Assembly: GCF_026344035.1 (NCBI RefSeq)
Contig: NZ_JAPKND010000011.1
Location: forward strand, 47,324 to 111,323
Direction: 5' to 3'
Length of the DNA: 64,000 nucleotides
Origin: Alcaligenes endophyticus
Lineage (GTDB): Bacteria > Pseudomonadota > Gammaproteobacteria > Burkholderiales > Burkholderiaceae_B
The translations under genes were made by a program, and so were the position numbers. The notes beneath the pieces are model-generated. The model made no database searches and had not been told where the DNA came from. It saw only the letters and a list, made by a program, of their open reading frames with translations. Of the stretch, positions 46,062-54,529 are shown in pieces. Every line of letters begins with the position of its first letter. Position 1 is the first letter of the stretch.

Positions 46062-47885
46062 ATGAGTTACCGTGTTCCCGTAGAAGATATACGTTTTGCC
46101 CTAAAGCAGTTAGCAGATTTGGATGGGGTCTTAGCTTTACCAGGTTTTGAGGAGTTCTCACCTGACCTCATTGATGCCGTTTTAGAGGAAAATGCGCGTT
46201 TCGTTGAGCAGGAAATTGCTCCGCTAAATCAATCTGGTGATACACAGCCGCCCCAGTGGAAAGACGGGCACGTTACCGCTAGTCCCGGATTTAAGGCTGC
46301 TTTTGAGGCGTTTGCGGCAGGTGGGTGGCAGGGTTTGCAGCATGATCCCGAGCTAGGCGGGCAAGGCCTACCTAAACTGATAGGGGCGGTGACCAGTGAA
46401 AACATTAACGCGGCAAGCCTTGCTTTCTCTTTATGCCCTTTGCTCACCGATGGCGTGATCGAGGCCTTAACTCTGGTTGGTAGCGATGAGCAAAAAGAGC
46501 GTTATTTGCCAGCCTTAATGGAAGGCCGCTGGACAGGCACCATGAACTTAACTGAGCCCCAAGCGGGTTCGGATCTAGCCCAAGTTAAAGCTCGTGCAGT
46601 TCCTCAAGATGATGGTAGCTATCGAGTATATGGGCAAAAAATATTCATCACCTACGGCGAACACGATATGGCAGAGAATATCGTGCATTTGGTCTTAGCA
46701 CGCACACCAGATGCCCCCGCCGGAGTCAAAGGCATCTCCTTATTTATTGTTCCCAAGTTCTTGGCAAAGCAAGATGGCAGTCTAGGAGAGCGAAATGATG
46801 TGTGGTGTGCGTCGTTAGAGCATAAGCTGGGTATTCATGCTAGCCCTACCGCGGTGTTACTTTTCGGAGCCGATAAGGGCGAGGTAGGTGAAGGGGCAAT
46901 CGGCTATCTAGTGGGCCAAGAAAATCGTGGTCTAGAGTATATGTTCATCATGATGAACGCCGCCCGCTATGCCGTAGGCATACAAGGTATTGCTGTGGCA
47001 GAGCGTGCTTTGCAGCAGGCGACCGCTTACGCGCACGATCGGGTACAAGGAGCTGCTCTTGATAGCGACTCCCGTGCGGCGGTGAGCATTGCTCATCATC
47101 CTGATGTGCAGCGCATGCTATTGCAAATGCGAGGTTTAACGGAAGGCGCGCGTGCTTTGGCTTATTATGCTGCCTCGGCAGCCGACAAAGCCCGTCATCA
47201 TCCTGATGAGCAGCAACGCAAGCACTATAAAACTTTGTATGAGTTTCTCGTTCCCGTCATAAAAGGTTTCGGTACTGAAATGTCCCAAGAGGTGACCTAT
47301 CTTGGCATGCAGGTGCATGGCGGTATGGGCTTTATTGAGGAGACCGGTGCGGCGCAGCACTATAGAGACGCACGTATTCTGACTATTTATGAAGGCACCA
47401 CGGCTATTCAAGCGAATGACTTTATTGGTCGCAAGATTCTGCGTGACGGGGGGCAGCAGGCCCAAGCATTAGGTGCTTTGGTGCAAGAAACGGTAGAGCA
47501 GCTCATTACTCAGGCTAAGGCTGGTGGCAAGCACGCGCGAGCGCTTGAGCTTATTGCTCAGCGTTTAGAAGCCGGTATTGAGGCAGTGAAATTGTCCGCC
47601 ACTTTTACACTCACTCAGGCGCAGCATGCGTTCAGTCCTGTGTTTTTAGGTAGCGTGCCGTTCTTGTTGTTGACTGGAAACGTACTGTCGGGGTGGCAAC
47701 TGGCGCGCGCAGCATTGGTCGCAGCCGTAGCCTTAGAGCAGGGGGACGATGAATTCTTGCAAAGAAAACTGGCAACGGCAGTTTTTTATGCCAGCCATAT
47801 TTTACCTCGCGCTGACGCCCTAGCACTTGCTGTGGCTGATGGAGAACTTTTGGCGCCTTACACCACTGCTGAAAATGTGAAATAA
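46062..47885 (+). CDS. Acyl-CoA dehydrogenase (long, ~600-residue type)
   Basis: A 607-residue FAD enzyme that introduces the alpha-beta double bond in an acyl-CoA and reduces ETF. The N-terminal extension (about 1-70) and the extra C-terminal domain (about 480-600) mark the long FadE5/DmdC-like type. Core motifs: MNLTEPQAGSDLAQVKARA, KIFITYGEHD, an AARYAVGIQGIAVAERALQQA helix (quoted within 20 residues), QVHGGMGFIEETGAAQHYRD, and DARILTIYEGTTAIQANDF with the catalytic Glu region. It sits 97 bases after etfA and very likely donates electrons to this ETF. Chain-length preference is unknown. Confidence 0.93.
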   Translation: MSYRVPVEDIRFALKQLADLDGVLALPGFEEFSPDLIDAVLEENARFVEQEIAPLNQSGDTQPPQWKDGHVTASPGFKAAFEAFAAGGWQGLQHDPELGGQGLPKLIGAVTSENINAASLAFSLCPLLTDGVIEALTLVGSDEQKERYLPALMEGRWTGTMNLTEPQAGSDLAQVKARAVPQDDGSYRVYGQKIFITYGEHDMAENIVHLVLARTPDAPAGVKGISLFIVPKFLAKQDGSLGERNDVWCASLEHKLGIHASPTAVLLFGADKGEVGEGAIGYLVGQENRGLEYMFIMMNAARYAVGIQGIAVAERALQQATAYAHDRVQGAALDSDSRAAVSIAHHPDVQRMLLQMRGLTEGARALAYYAASAADKARHHPDEQQRKHYKTLYEFLVPVIKGFGTEMSQEVTYLGMQVHGGMGFIEETGAAQHYRDARILTIYEGTTAIQANDFIGRKILRDGGQQAQALGALVQETVEQLITQAKAGGKHARALELIAQRLEAGIEAVKLSATFTLTQAQHAFSPVFLGSVPFLLLTGNVLSGWQLARAALVAAVALEQGDDEFLQRKLATAVFYASHILPRADALALAVADGELLAPYTTAENVK

Positions 47886-47949
47886 ACATATAGCAAATAG
47901 TTATTTGATGTACGTTTCTTAGACTGACAAAATATATAGTATGTGTACG

Positions 47950-47982
47950 CAAGCCCGACTCTCCGGGCTTGTCTCAATTTTG
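47950..47982 (+). terminator. Probable terminator after the acyl-CoA dehydrogenase gene
   Basis: A perfect 8-bp stem (CAAGCCCG at 47950-47957 with CGGGCTTG at 47964-47971) and a loose T-rich stretch. Confidence 0.55.
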
Positions 47983-48004
47983 ATATCTCAGCAAGGGAAT
48001 ATGC

Positions 48005-48646
48005 ATGGCTACTTTACGTTTAGGCGATACCGCACCCGACTTTGAGCAAAAGTCCTCTACAGGCCTCATTAAGTTTCACGAGTATCTTGGTGATAGCTGG
48101 GGTATTCTGTTTTCTCACCCCGCCGACTTCACTCCCGTTTGCACGACCGAGTTGGGCTACACCGCAAAGCTGGCTGATCAGTTTGCACAGCGCAACACAA
48201 AAGTCATAGCCGTTTCAGTGGACGATGCTGATTCGCATCAGAAATGGATTGACGATATTAACGAGACGCAGAACACACAGGTTAACTTCCCAATTCTAGC
48301 GGACGATGATCGTAAGGTTTCGGACCTGTACGATATGATTCACCCGAATGCCAGCACAACCGTAACAGTACGTTCAGTCTTTATTATTGATCCGGCAAAA
48401 AAAGTGCGTTTGATCATTACTTACCCTGCTAGTACAGGTCGTAATTTCAATGAGATTTTGCGCGTATTAGATTCGTTACAGCTAACTGATGGCTACAGTG
48501 TGGCGACTCCTGTTAACTGGGAGGACGGACAAGATGTCATTATTGTTCCCAGTTTGAAAGACCCTGAAGTGCTTAAACAAAAATTTCCCAAAGGCTACAC
48601 TGAGATTCGTCCTTACTTACGCGTGACACCACAGCCTAATAAGTAG
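48005..48646 (+). CDS. 1-Cys peroxiredoxin (Prx6 type)
   Basis: A 213-residue peroxidase that reduces H2O2, alkyl hydroperoxides or peroxynitrite. The peroxidatic Cys46 is in SHPADFTPVCTTELGY. It is the only Cys in the protein, so this is a true 1-Cys form needing an outside thiol such as glutathione or ascorbate. The Prx6-like C-terminal domain includes TPVNWEDGQDVIIVPSL and FPKGYTEIRPYLRVT. Length is right for Prx6 (about 215-224). Monocistronic, with a terminator on each side; likely induced by oxidants, but no OxyR site could be assigned by eye. Confidence 0.95.
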   Translation: MATLRLGDTAPDFEQKSSTGLIKFHEYLGDSWGILFSHPADFTPVCTTELGYTAKLADQFAQRNTKVIAVSVDDADSHQKWIDDINETQNTQVNFPILADDDRKVSDLYDMIHPNASTTVTVRSVFIIDPAKKVRLIITYPASTGRNFNEILRVLDSLQLTDGYSVATPVNWEDGQDVIIVPSLKDPEVLKQKFPKGYTEIRPYLRVTPQPNK

Positions 48647-48665
48647 ATCTTGTATCCATGCCCAA

Positions 48666-48700
48666 CCCAGTACAACGTCATGTTGTGCTGGGTTTTTTTT
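48666..48700 (+). terminator. Intrinsic terminator of the peroxiredoxin gene
   Basis: An 11-bp stem with one G-U pair (48666-48676 with 48682-48692) followed by eight T. Confidence 0.92.
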
Positions 48701-48802
48701 CGTATGTACTGCGGTGTAAATCCGACATTCCTGAATTCACACTTGATATTCGTGCTGATTATCTATACAGTGCTGTATAAGTAAACAGTATCGGAGAAGC
48801 TA

Positions 48803-49018
48803 ATGCCTGAAGTGTCATTTCTCAAGCGTCGCCCCCAACAGTTTGTTTCTACTCAGCAGAAGGGGCCGATGAAACGCCGTGTACGACCCATGGCCGAGCC
48901 CAAACGTCGTCAAGCTGGTTTGCCTTGGCAAAATAAAGCATTGGATGTGTGTTTAGTGGCCGTTTGGGGTCTAAGCATCCCTGGCTTAATGTGGTTGGCC
49001 GCAGCAGGCGGGTTTTAA
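48803..49018 (+). CDS. Small single-helix membrane protein, unknown
   Basis: I do not recognise it. The 71-residue product has a very basic, Pro/Gln-rich N-terminal half (KRRPQQF, GPMKRRVRPMAEPKRRQ) and one C-terminal hydrophobic helix (about 48-68, DVCLVAVWGLSIPGLMWLAA). It is likely a tail-anchored inner-membrane protein with the basic part in the cytoplasm. A good ribosome site (CGGAGAA) and its own upstream AT-rich stretch support a real gene. It converges on the lipoate ligase gene 55 bases away. Confidence 0.6.
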   Translation: MPEVSFLKRRPQQFVSTQQKGPMKRRVRPMAEPKRRQAGLPWQNKALDVCLVAVWGLSIPGLMWLAAAGGF

Positions 49019-49073
49019 TTCCTGCTGTCAGCCTCTGAAGGTAAAGAAAGAATCACTACGAGTGGTATAAGCC

Positions 49074-49841
49074 TTAAGGCACAATATGCAGCCAGTCGTG
49101 AGTTGAAAATTTAGTGTTGACTAGGTTTTCTGCTTCTTCTAAGGTCGCGGAATCTAGTTCTATCGCTTTTAATGAAGCCCGCTGGGAAAACTCGGAGATC
49201 ATGCCTTGTATCACCTGCGCTCGTGATAATCCTGTTTGGCTACGTATAGGGTCTATGCGTTTTTTGGCGCTAGTGGTTCCTTTATCAGACAGTTTCTCTT
49301 TACCTATGCGTAATACCTCTAGCATTTTACCGGCATCAATGTCGTAAGCCATGGTCACGTGGTGCAATACGGCATGCCCTTTGCGTGCTTGGGCCGCGCC
49401 GCCAATTTTTCCACTTGCGCTAGTAATGTCATTCAGTGGTTGATACCAAGCGTTAACGCCTAAGGACTTCAAGGCTTGTATTAACCAGGTGTCCAAAAAC
49501 TCATAAGACTGCTGAAAACTCATGCCGGCTACAAATTGTTGTGGAACGCTAATTGAATAGGTAATGGTATTTCCTGGTTCAATAAACATGGCCCCGCCGC
49601 CACTAATTCGACGAACAACCTGTATGCCGTGGCGTTGCGCCCCTTCTGGATCTATTTCGTTTCGATAGGATTGAAATCTGCCTATGACAACCGCAGGGCT
49701 TTGCCACTCCCAGATGCGTAACGTAGGCGCACGTGTGCCAGCGCTCACTTGAGCGGTGATTACTTCATCTAAAGCCATATGCAAGGCAGGAGCCTGCGGC
49801 TCAGTGTGGATCAGCTCCCACTGTAAATCAGCCCATTTCAT
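49074..49841 (-). CDS. lplA: Lipoate-protein ligase A, catalytic (N-terminal) domain as separate protein
   Basis: A 255-residue BPL/LplA-family protein that activates lipoate with ATP to lipoyl-AMP and transfers it to E2 or GcvH lysines. The lipoyl-pocket motif is VVRRISGGGAMFIEPGNTI (Arg-Arg-x-x-Gly-Gly-Gly). The catalytic Lys is in SASGKIGGAAQ, followed by HHVTMAYDID. It lacks the small C-terminal domain found in E. coli LplA. That domain is encoded by the gene immediately upstream, whose stop overlaps this start by 4 bases. This matches the two-subunit LplA/LplB arrangement described in Thermoplasma. Confidence 0.9.
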   Translation of the reverse strand: MKWADLQWELIHTEPQAPALHMALDEVITAQVSAGTRAPTLRIWEWQSPAVVIGRFQSYRNEIDPEGAQRHGIQVVRRISGGGAMFIEPGNTITYSISVPQQFVAGMSFQQSYEFLDTWLIQALKSLGVNAWYQPLNDITSASGKIGGAAQARKGHAVLHHVTMAYDIDAGKMLEVLRIGKEKLSDKGTTSAKKRIDPIRSQTGLSRAQVIQGMISEFSQRASLKAIELDSATLEEAENLVNTKFSTHDWLHIVP

Positions 49842-50113
49842 ACTAACGCCCTTCGCACGACAGCCGCAATAGCAGCGGGGCTGATGCCATACATCTCTAC
49901 CTTGCCCTCTAGGGATTGTGTCAGATGATGGCAGATGTATTCTTCAGAGCAATCCGCTGGAAGCCCTTCTAATAATTGATTAATGCTTGCTAATGCTTCA
50001 GCCGGCTCAAGGAAAAAATCTCCACTGAGCTGCACATCCTGTAAGCGTCCCGCTTGTACCTGTAGATTAATCACCAACAGTTTTCCGCCGGGCATTTTGT
50101 ATTCAGCATGCAT
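49838..50113 (-). CDS. Lipoate-protein ligase accessory (C-terminal) domain, LplB-like
   Basis: A 91-residue stand-alone version of the LplA C-terminal domain. It begins HAEYKMPGGKLLVINLQVQAGRLQDVQLSGDFF (quoted in part: KMPGGKLLVINLQV and VQLSGDFFLEP), the pattern of that domain: a strand with Pro-Gly-Gly-Lys-Leu, then the Leu-x-Gly-Asp-Phe-Phe turn. It is followed by a helix starting PAEALASINQLLEGL. In two-part ligases this subunit is needed for the adenylation step. It is first in a two-gene operon with the catalytic subunit and has a GGAGCC ribosome site before ATG. Confidence 0.87.
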   Translation of the reverse strand: MHAEYKMPGGKLLVINLQVQAGRLQDVQLSGDFFLEPAEALASINQLLEGLPADCSEEYICHHLTQSLEGKVEMYGISPAAIAAVVRRALV

Positions 50114-50321
50114 AGATGGCTCCTTTTTTGTGTAAGCCTAAAAATAAAGCTAGTGGTGACTATCATAAGTGAGTTTGTTCTTTGAGCGAAAATATCTGCT
50201 CCATAAGTGTTAGTCTTGCCTTGTTTTGTCACAGAGCAGTATCGAGCAAACAGAAAAAAAGCACTAGGGCCGGAATTTGAGTTTTTTATGCATAAGCTAA
50301 CGTGTTTTTTTGGGCTACTTC

Positions 50322-50351
50322 TTGCTCATTAAAATTGAGTGGTGCTATACT
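50322..50351 (+). promoter_or_regulatory. Probable sigma-70 promoter of rplS
   Basis: TTGCTC (50322-50327) and TATACT (50346-50351) are spaced by 18 bases, about 84 bases before the rplS start. This 321-base gap (50114-50434) also contains the leader of the lipoate ligase operon. No gene or known riboswitch is seen in it. Confidence 0.65.
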
Positions 50352-50434
50352 ACTAGGCTTTACTGTTCATCCTCTGCCTGGCACACAAGCGTTACCCTAA
50401 TTTATGCGCAGGTAAGATGTTTTTGGAGTCCATA

Positions 50435-50809
50435 ATGGATTTAATCGCTATTCTTGAACAAGAAGAAATCGCACGTGTTAGCGAAGGCAAAGAAATACCT
50501 GCTTTTGCTCCTGGCGACACCGTTGTTGTTAACGTGAACGTAGTTGAAGGTACACGTAAACGTGTACAGGCCTACGAAGGTGTTGTTATTGCTCGCCGCA
50601 ATCGTGGATTAAACTCAGCTTTTATTGTACGTAAAATCTCTTCCGGCGAAGCCGTTGAGCGTACATTCCAATTGTATTCTCCACAAATTGCTAGCATCGA
50701 AGTTAAGCGCCGTGGCGCCGTACGTCGTGCTAAACTATACTATCTGCGTGAACGCTCGGGTAAAGCCGCTCGCATCAAAGAAAAGCTCGTCCGTCGCTCT
50801 GGTAACTAA
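50435..50809 (+). CDS. rplS: 50S ribosomal protein L19
   Basis: A 124-residue ribosomal protein at the 30S-50S interface. Family segments: [41 protein letters not shown] (core [12 protein letters not shown]), [30 protein letters not shown] start at the ATG before [10 protein letters not shown]; a GTG-like extension of six codons exists upstream. The usual rpsP-rimM-trmD genes are not upstream, so rplS runs from its own promoter. The downstream order nudL-rsgA is as in Bordetella. A strong terminator follows. Confidence 0.97.
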   Translation: MDLIAILEQEEIARVSEGKEIPAFAPGDTVVVNVNVVEGTRKRVQAYEGVVIARRNRGLNSAFIVRKISSGEAVERTFQLYSPQIASIEVKRRGAVRRAKLYYLRERSGKAARIKEKLVRRSGN

Positions 50810-50830
50810 TTGGAAGCGTAGGACGAAGAC

Positions 50831-50859
50831 AAAGGCACCCAAGCGGGTGCCTTTTTTTT
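50831..50859 (+). terminator. Intrinsic terminator of rplS
   Basis: A 9-10 bp perfect stem (AAAGGCACCC at 50831-50840 with GGGTGCCTT at 50845-50853), AAGC loop and eight T. It ends only about 10 bases before the nudL start codon. Confidence 0.93.
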
Positions 50860-50868
50860 GTGGAATCC

Positions 50869-51675
50869 ATGCTCGATTCAACTATATCTAATGCGTTCAG
50901 AGAAGTAGCAGCGCTGGGGTTTGATCCCAGTCAAGCGCCATTGCTTCCTGTTCCTTATTTGCCTGCTTTGCCTTCGCAAGCCTTAGAGCCCGATTTTGTT
51001 GTGCAGGCTTTTCGCCAGCCGATTTCTTGGCAAGTAGATTCTTTATTTAAAGATAGTTTTTATCCGCATTTTTTACCAAAATCAAAAAATGTGCGTGCTG
51101 CGGTTTGTATTGCTATTACCCCCTCCGCTCAGAATCCTGGCGTACTCTTTACTCGGCGTGCTCTACATTTGCACAATCACGCGGGGCAAATTAGTTTTCC
51201 AGGTGGGCGTATTGAACAAAGCGATCTATCCATAGCGGCCGCTGCGATGCGTGAAGCTCAGGAAGAGGTGGGTATAGCGCCCGAGTTTATGCATTATTTA
51301 GGACAGCACCCCATTTTTGTAACCACCACGCAGTTTGCTATGTGCCCAGTCATTATGCAGTTACAGAATGGCTTTCAGCTCCAAGCTGACCCAGGTGAAG
51401 TGGAGGAAATATTTGAAGTTCCTTTGCACGTGCTGATGGATCCGCAAAAGCATCAACTGCATCAGTTTAGGGCCAGTGATGGTAGCCGACGTGTGTATTT
51501 TTCTATCCCTTGGGGGCCTTATTTTATCTGGGGAGCCACCGCGGTGTTAGTGCGTAATATGTATCACTATTTAGCGGCGGCATGGCGTCAGTTAGTGCAG
51601 CCTGATTTCGTCACACAAGCCGAGTGCGCTGAATTCACCCATTTTAATGCCGACCTTTTTGCTCATGCTCGCTGA
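50869..51675 (+). CDS. nudL: Nudix-family CoA pyrophosphatase
   Basis: A 268-residue Nudix hydrolase related to NudL/YeaB, which splits CoA and its derivatives. The Nudix box reads GGRIEQSDLSIAAAAMREAQ then EEVGI (Gly-x5-Glu-x7-Arg-Glu-x2-Glu-Glu-x-Gly). Before it, the UPF0035-type segment LHLHNHAGQISFPGG points to CoA as substrate. The start lies almost on the rplS terminator and has no clear ribosome site; a GTG three codons earlier is an alternative. Its 3' end overlaps the convergent rsgA by 32 bases. Confidence 0.9.
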   Translation: MLDSTISNAFREVAALGFDPSQAPLLPVPYLPALPSQALEPDFVVQAFRQPISWQVDSLFKDSFYPHFLPKSKNVRAAVCIAITPSAQNPGVLFTRRALHLHNHAGQISFPGGRIEQSDLSIAAAAMREAQEEVGIAPEFMHYLGQHPIFVTTTQFAMCPVIMQLQNGFQLQADPGEVEEIFEVPLHVLMDPQKHQLHQFRASDGSRRVYFSIPWGPYFIWGATAVLVRNMYHYLAAAWRQLVQPDFVTQAECAEFTHFNADLFAHAR

Positions 51676-52543
51676 GCAAGCGTTGATATAAAGCATAACG
51701 CTCGTCATGGATCTGTCCCGCCTGTAGGGCCTGTTGCACGCCGCAGCCAGGCTCATGTCGGTGCGTACAATTGTAAAAACGGCAGTTTTGCATGGCGGCG
51801 TGAAATTCAGGGAAACCACGGGTAATGTCATCAAGCTCTAGATGGCTTAGGCCAAAAGCTTGGAAGCCCGGAGAGTCGATAATTGATCCAGTTATCCCTG
51901 GTACATGATAGAGGCGTGTGCTGGTGGTAGTATGCCTACCTGTGCCTAAAGCCTGCGAGTGTTCTTGGGTGTGTGCCTGTGCAGCCGGTACTAAAGCATT
52001 CAGTAGCGTAGATTTTCCCATACCACTTTGTCCTAAAAGTAGAGTGGTTTTTTCCTTGAGCATGGGCTGTAGTAATGCCACGCTATGGCTAATGTCTAAA
52101 GCGCTCAGCTCAAGAATAGGAACGCCTAAGGCGGCTAAAGGTGCCAGCTTAGTGCGTGCTCGCTCTAGGTGGGTCGATAAATCTATTTTGTTCAATACAA
52201 TGAAAGGTTGAATGGAAGCCGCCCATGCAGCAGTTAAGGCTCGCCCTAATAGGTCTTCGGAGAATTCGGGCTCAGGAGCGACAACAATCAGCAGTTGATC
52301 TATATTGGCAGCAAATTGTTTGCTGCGAAACTCGTCCGAGCGAAAAAATAAGTTGCGGCGCTCATCGATGCGTTCTATAGATCCTTCATCTTGCCCTTGT
52401 GCTTGTACCTGGACGTAATCACCCACAGTGACATCACTGCGTTTGCCGCGTTGAAAACATTTTATATTACGACCATCTTCCAGCTCCACAAAGCAGTGGC
52501 GGCCGTGGGTGGCAATGACGCGGCCCTTAATGAAAGTTGTCAT
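51644..52543 (-). CDS. rsgA: Ribosome small-subunit-dependent GTPase A
   Basis: A 299-residue circularly permuted GTPase that checks late 30S maturation. N-terminal OB fold (about 1-70, GRVIATHGRHCFVELEDG). The GTPase motifs come in permuted order: G4 as LNKIDL, then G1 GQSGMGKSTLLNAL, G2 around TTTSTRLYHV, G3 DSPGFQAFGL. The C-terminal zinc site is CRFYNCTHRHEPGC (Cys-x5-Cys-x-His-x5-Cys pattern). Its start overlaps the M48 protease stop by 4 bases, so the two are coupled; the pair with orn is conserved in Burkholderiales. Confidence 0.97.
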   Translation of the reverse strand: MTTFIKGRVIATHGRHCFVELEDGRNIKCFQRGKRSDVTVGDYVQVQAQGQDEGSIERIDERRNLFFRSDEFRSKQFAANIDQLLIVVAPEPEFSEDLLGRALTAAWAASIQPFIVLNKIDLSTHLERARTKLAPLAALGVPILELSALDISHSVALLQPMLKEKTTLLLGQSGMGKSTLLNALVPAAQAHTQEHSQALGTGRHTTTSTRLYHVPGITGSIIDSPGFQAFGLSHLELDDITRGFPEFHAAMQNCRFYNCTHRHEPGCGVQQALQAGQIHDERYALYQRLLSEHEQKGRH

Positions 52544-53796
52544 GCTATAGCTCGTATGAATTGTAGACGTTTGATGGCACTGGGGTGGCTGTCGTAATAG
52601 GCGGAGTGGATTGGATCTGGTGTGAGGGTGGCGGCATTATCGTTATAGAGTTTCACTAAGGCGGAGCATAGCTCATCACCCGAGCTGTGTTGTGCGGCAA
52701 AAGAGTCCGCTTGATATTCGGCGCGGCGCAACAAGTAACTGTTCAGTGGCGTAGTCCAAAAGGTAAAAGTAGGGACAACTAAGAAAAACAGGATGAGTGC
52801 CAAGGCGTCATTGCTGGAGCCTATTCTTGGCGTGACGCCCAGTTGGGTGAAGAAACTGACTTGCGTGACGGCCCAGCCTAGAACCTGAAAAAGCACAAAA
52901 GAAAATAGTAAGCTAAAAACAAGACGAGTCAGTATGTGCTTATGTTTGAAGTGCCCCAGTTCGTGAGCCAATACAGCTTCGATTTCACTGGCTCGCAATT
53001 TGGCCAATAGAGTATCAAAGAAAACGATACGTTTCGTGCGGCCAAAACCGGTGAAATAAGCATTGCCATGAGCTGATCGACGCGATCCGTCCATTACGTA
53101 CAAGCCACTGGTGTGAAACCCGCAACGCTCGGATAAGTCGTTGATACGCTGACGTAACTCTTGGTCCTCTAAGGGCGCAAACTTATTAAATAAGGGTGCG
53201 ATAACGCTGGGGAAGAGCCACAGCATAAGAAGGTTGAACGTCGCCCAACACAGCCAGGCATAGATGGGCCAAGACGTGCCTAAACTACCCATAGCCCATA
53301 GTATGAATGCGCAGATAGGTGTACCGAGCAGCATGCTGATAATGATAACTTTTAGTAAATCCGTAAAATAGAGCTTTAAGGTCATCCGGTTAAAGCCAAA
53401 GCGTGCCTCAAGGACAAATTTTCGGTACAGACTAAATGGGAGGCCAGCCAAACCCATGATTGCCAAAACGGCTCCGATCAGGCTAAGCTGGCGCCACATT
53501 TCATTATCAACCATAAGTCCTATCAACCAGTCTAAGACTTCTAACCCACCACAGAGCGTGAGCAACAGTAGTAGTATGGTTTCGGCAAGCCGTTCGCAGG
53601 CCCCTAAACGGGTGCGCGCGATGGTGTAGCGTGCCGCACGTTGATGGCTACTTAATGAGATGCGATGCGCAAACTCTTGGGGTACTTGATCTTTATGCTG
53701 ATGTACATAACGCGTTTGACGCCAAGCTAGCCAAAAACGCAAGCTAATATCGGTCAGTAGAAAGATCAGAAACAATAGTGTCAGCATGTCATCCAA
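52540..53796 (-). CDS. M48 family (Ste24/CAAX-type) membrane metallopeptidase
   Basis: A 418-residue polytopic membrane protease of the Ste24 type. The zinc site is [13 protein letters not shown] (His-Glu-x2-His), with the third ligand Glu in [12 protein letters not shown] further on. Hydrophobic helices lie at about 4-22, 68-90, 100-120, 150-175, 178-200, 290-310 and 330-350, as in yeast Ste24. Bacterial members take part in membrane protein quality control; the substrate is unknown. It is transcribed with rsgA and diverges from orn across 37 bases. The alternative start three codons inward cannot be excluded. Confidence 0.93.
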   Translation of the reverse strand: MDDMLTLLFLIFLLTDISLRFWLAWRQTRYVHQHKDQVPQEFAHRISLSSHQRAARYTIARTRLGACERLAETILLLLLTLCGGLEVLDWLIGLMVDNEMWRQLSLIGAVLAIMGLAGLPFSLYRKFVLEARFGFNRMTLKLYFTDLLKVIIISMLLGTPICAFILWAMGSLGTSWPIYAWLCWATFNLLMLWLFPSVIAPLFNKFAPLEDQELRQRINDLSERCGFHTSGLYVMDGSRRSAHGNAYFTGFGRTKRIVFFDTLLAKLRASEIEAVLAHELGHFKHKHILTRLVFSLLFSFVLFQVLGWAVTQVSFFTQLGVTPRIGSSNDALALILFFLVVPTFTFWTTPLNSYLLRRAEYQADSFAAQHSSGDELCSALVKLYNDNAATLTPDPIHSAYYDSHPSAIKRLQFIRAIA

Positions 53797-53833
53797 GGCA
53801 TGTGCGAAAATAAATGTTTTAAGGAATGATTAT

Positions 53834-54379
53834 ATGGCGGTTCACACACAACGTCTGGTATGGCTCGATATGGAAATGACGGGGCTAGATCCAGATAAAG
53901 AGCGCATCATAGAAGTGGCCGTTGTGGTTACCGAAGCTGACCTGAGCTTAGTTGCGGAAGGCCCTGTACTCGTTATCCATCAAAGTGATAAATTGCTAGA
54001 TGGCATGGATGCGTGGAATAAGGGCACCCATGGGCGTAGCGGTTTGATTGATAAAGTGAAGGCGTCCACGCTAACCGAGGCGCAGGCAGAGGACATCTTA
54101 CTGGATTTTTTAAAAGAGCACCTGCCTGCGGGTAAGTCCCCCTTGTGTGGTAACACAATTAGCCAAGACAGGCGGTTTATGTATCGCTATATGCCACGCC
54201 TAGAATCTTTTTTTCATTATCGTAATCTGGACGTCAGCACGCTCAAAGAGCTGGCCGCACGCTGGAAACCTGAGGTGGTGAAAAGTTTTGTGAAGCATAG
54301 CAAGCATGAAGCGTTGGCCGATATATATGAGTCCATCGAGGAACTTAAACATTATCGCGAACACTTTATTCAGCTTTAA
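53834..54379 (+). CDS. orn: Oligoribonuclease
   Basis: A 181-residue DEDDh 3'-5' exoribonuclease that degrades 2-5-base RNAs, including pGpG from c-di-GMP turnover. Motifs: Exo[21 protein letters not shown] (Asp and Glu), Exo[21 protein letters not shown] (Asp), and ExoIII with [18 protein letters not shown] (the His and Asp of the DEDDh set). Length equals E. coli Orn (181). I start at the ATG following AAGGAATG; the frame is open 16 codons upstream into the promoter region of the divergent protease gene. Confidence 0.97.
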   Translation: MAVHTQRLVWLDMEMTGLDPDKERIIEVAVVVTEADLSLVAEGPVLVIHQSDKLLDGMDAWNKGTHGRSGLIDKVKASTLTEAQAEDILLDFLKEHLPAGKSPLCGNTISQDRRFMYRYMPRLESFFHYRNLDVSTLKELAARWKPEVVKSFVKHSKHEALADIYESIEELKHYREHFIQL

Positions 54380-54529
54380 ATGAATGTTGCTCTCCTTTTT
54401 GCTCAGGGTGCAAAGTATCCGAGCAAAAGGGAAGCGCTCAGTGCTGTAACGATGTGAAGGTTTGCTGCGGTGCTAAAGAGGTGCTGAGGGCAAAATAACA
54501 AGAAACCAATTACTGGCAGGAAGGGGAGC

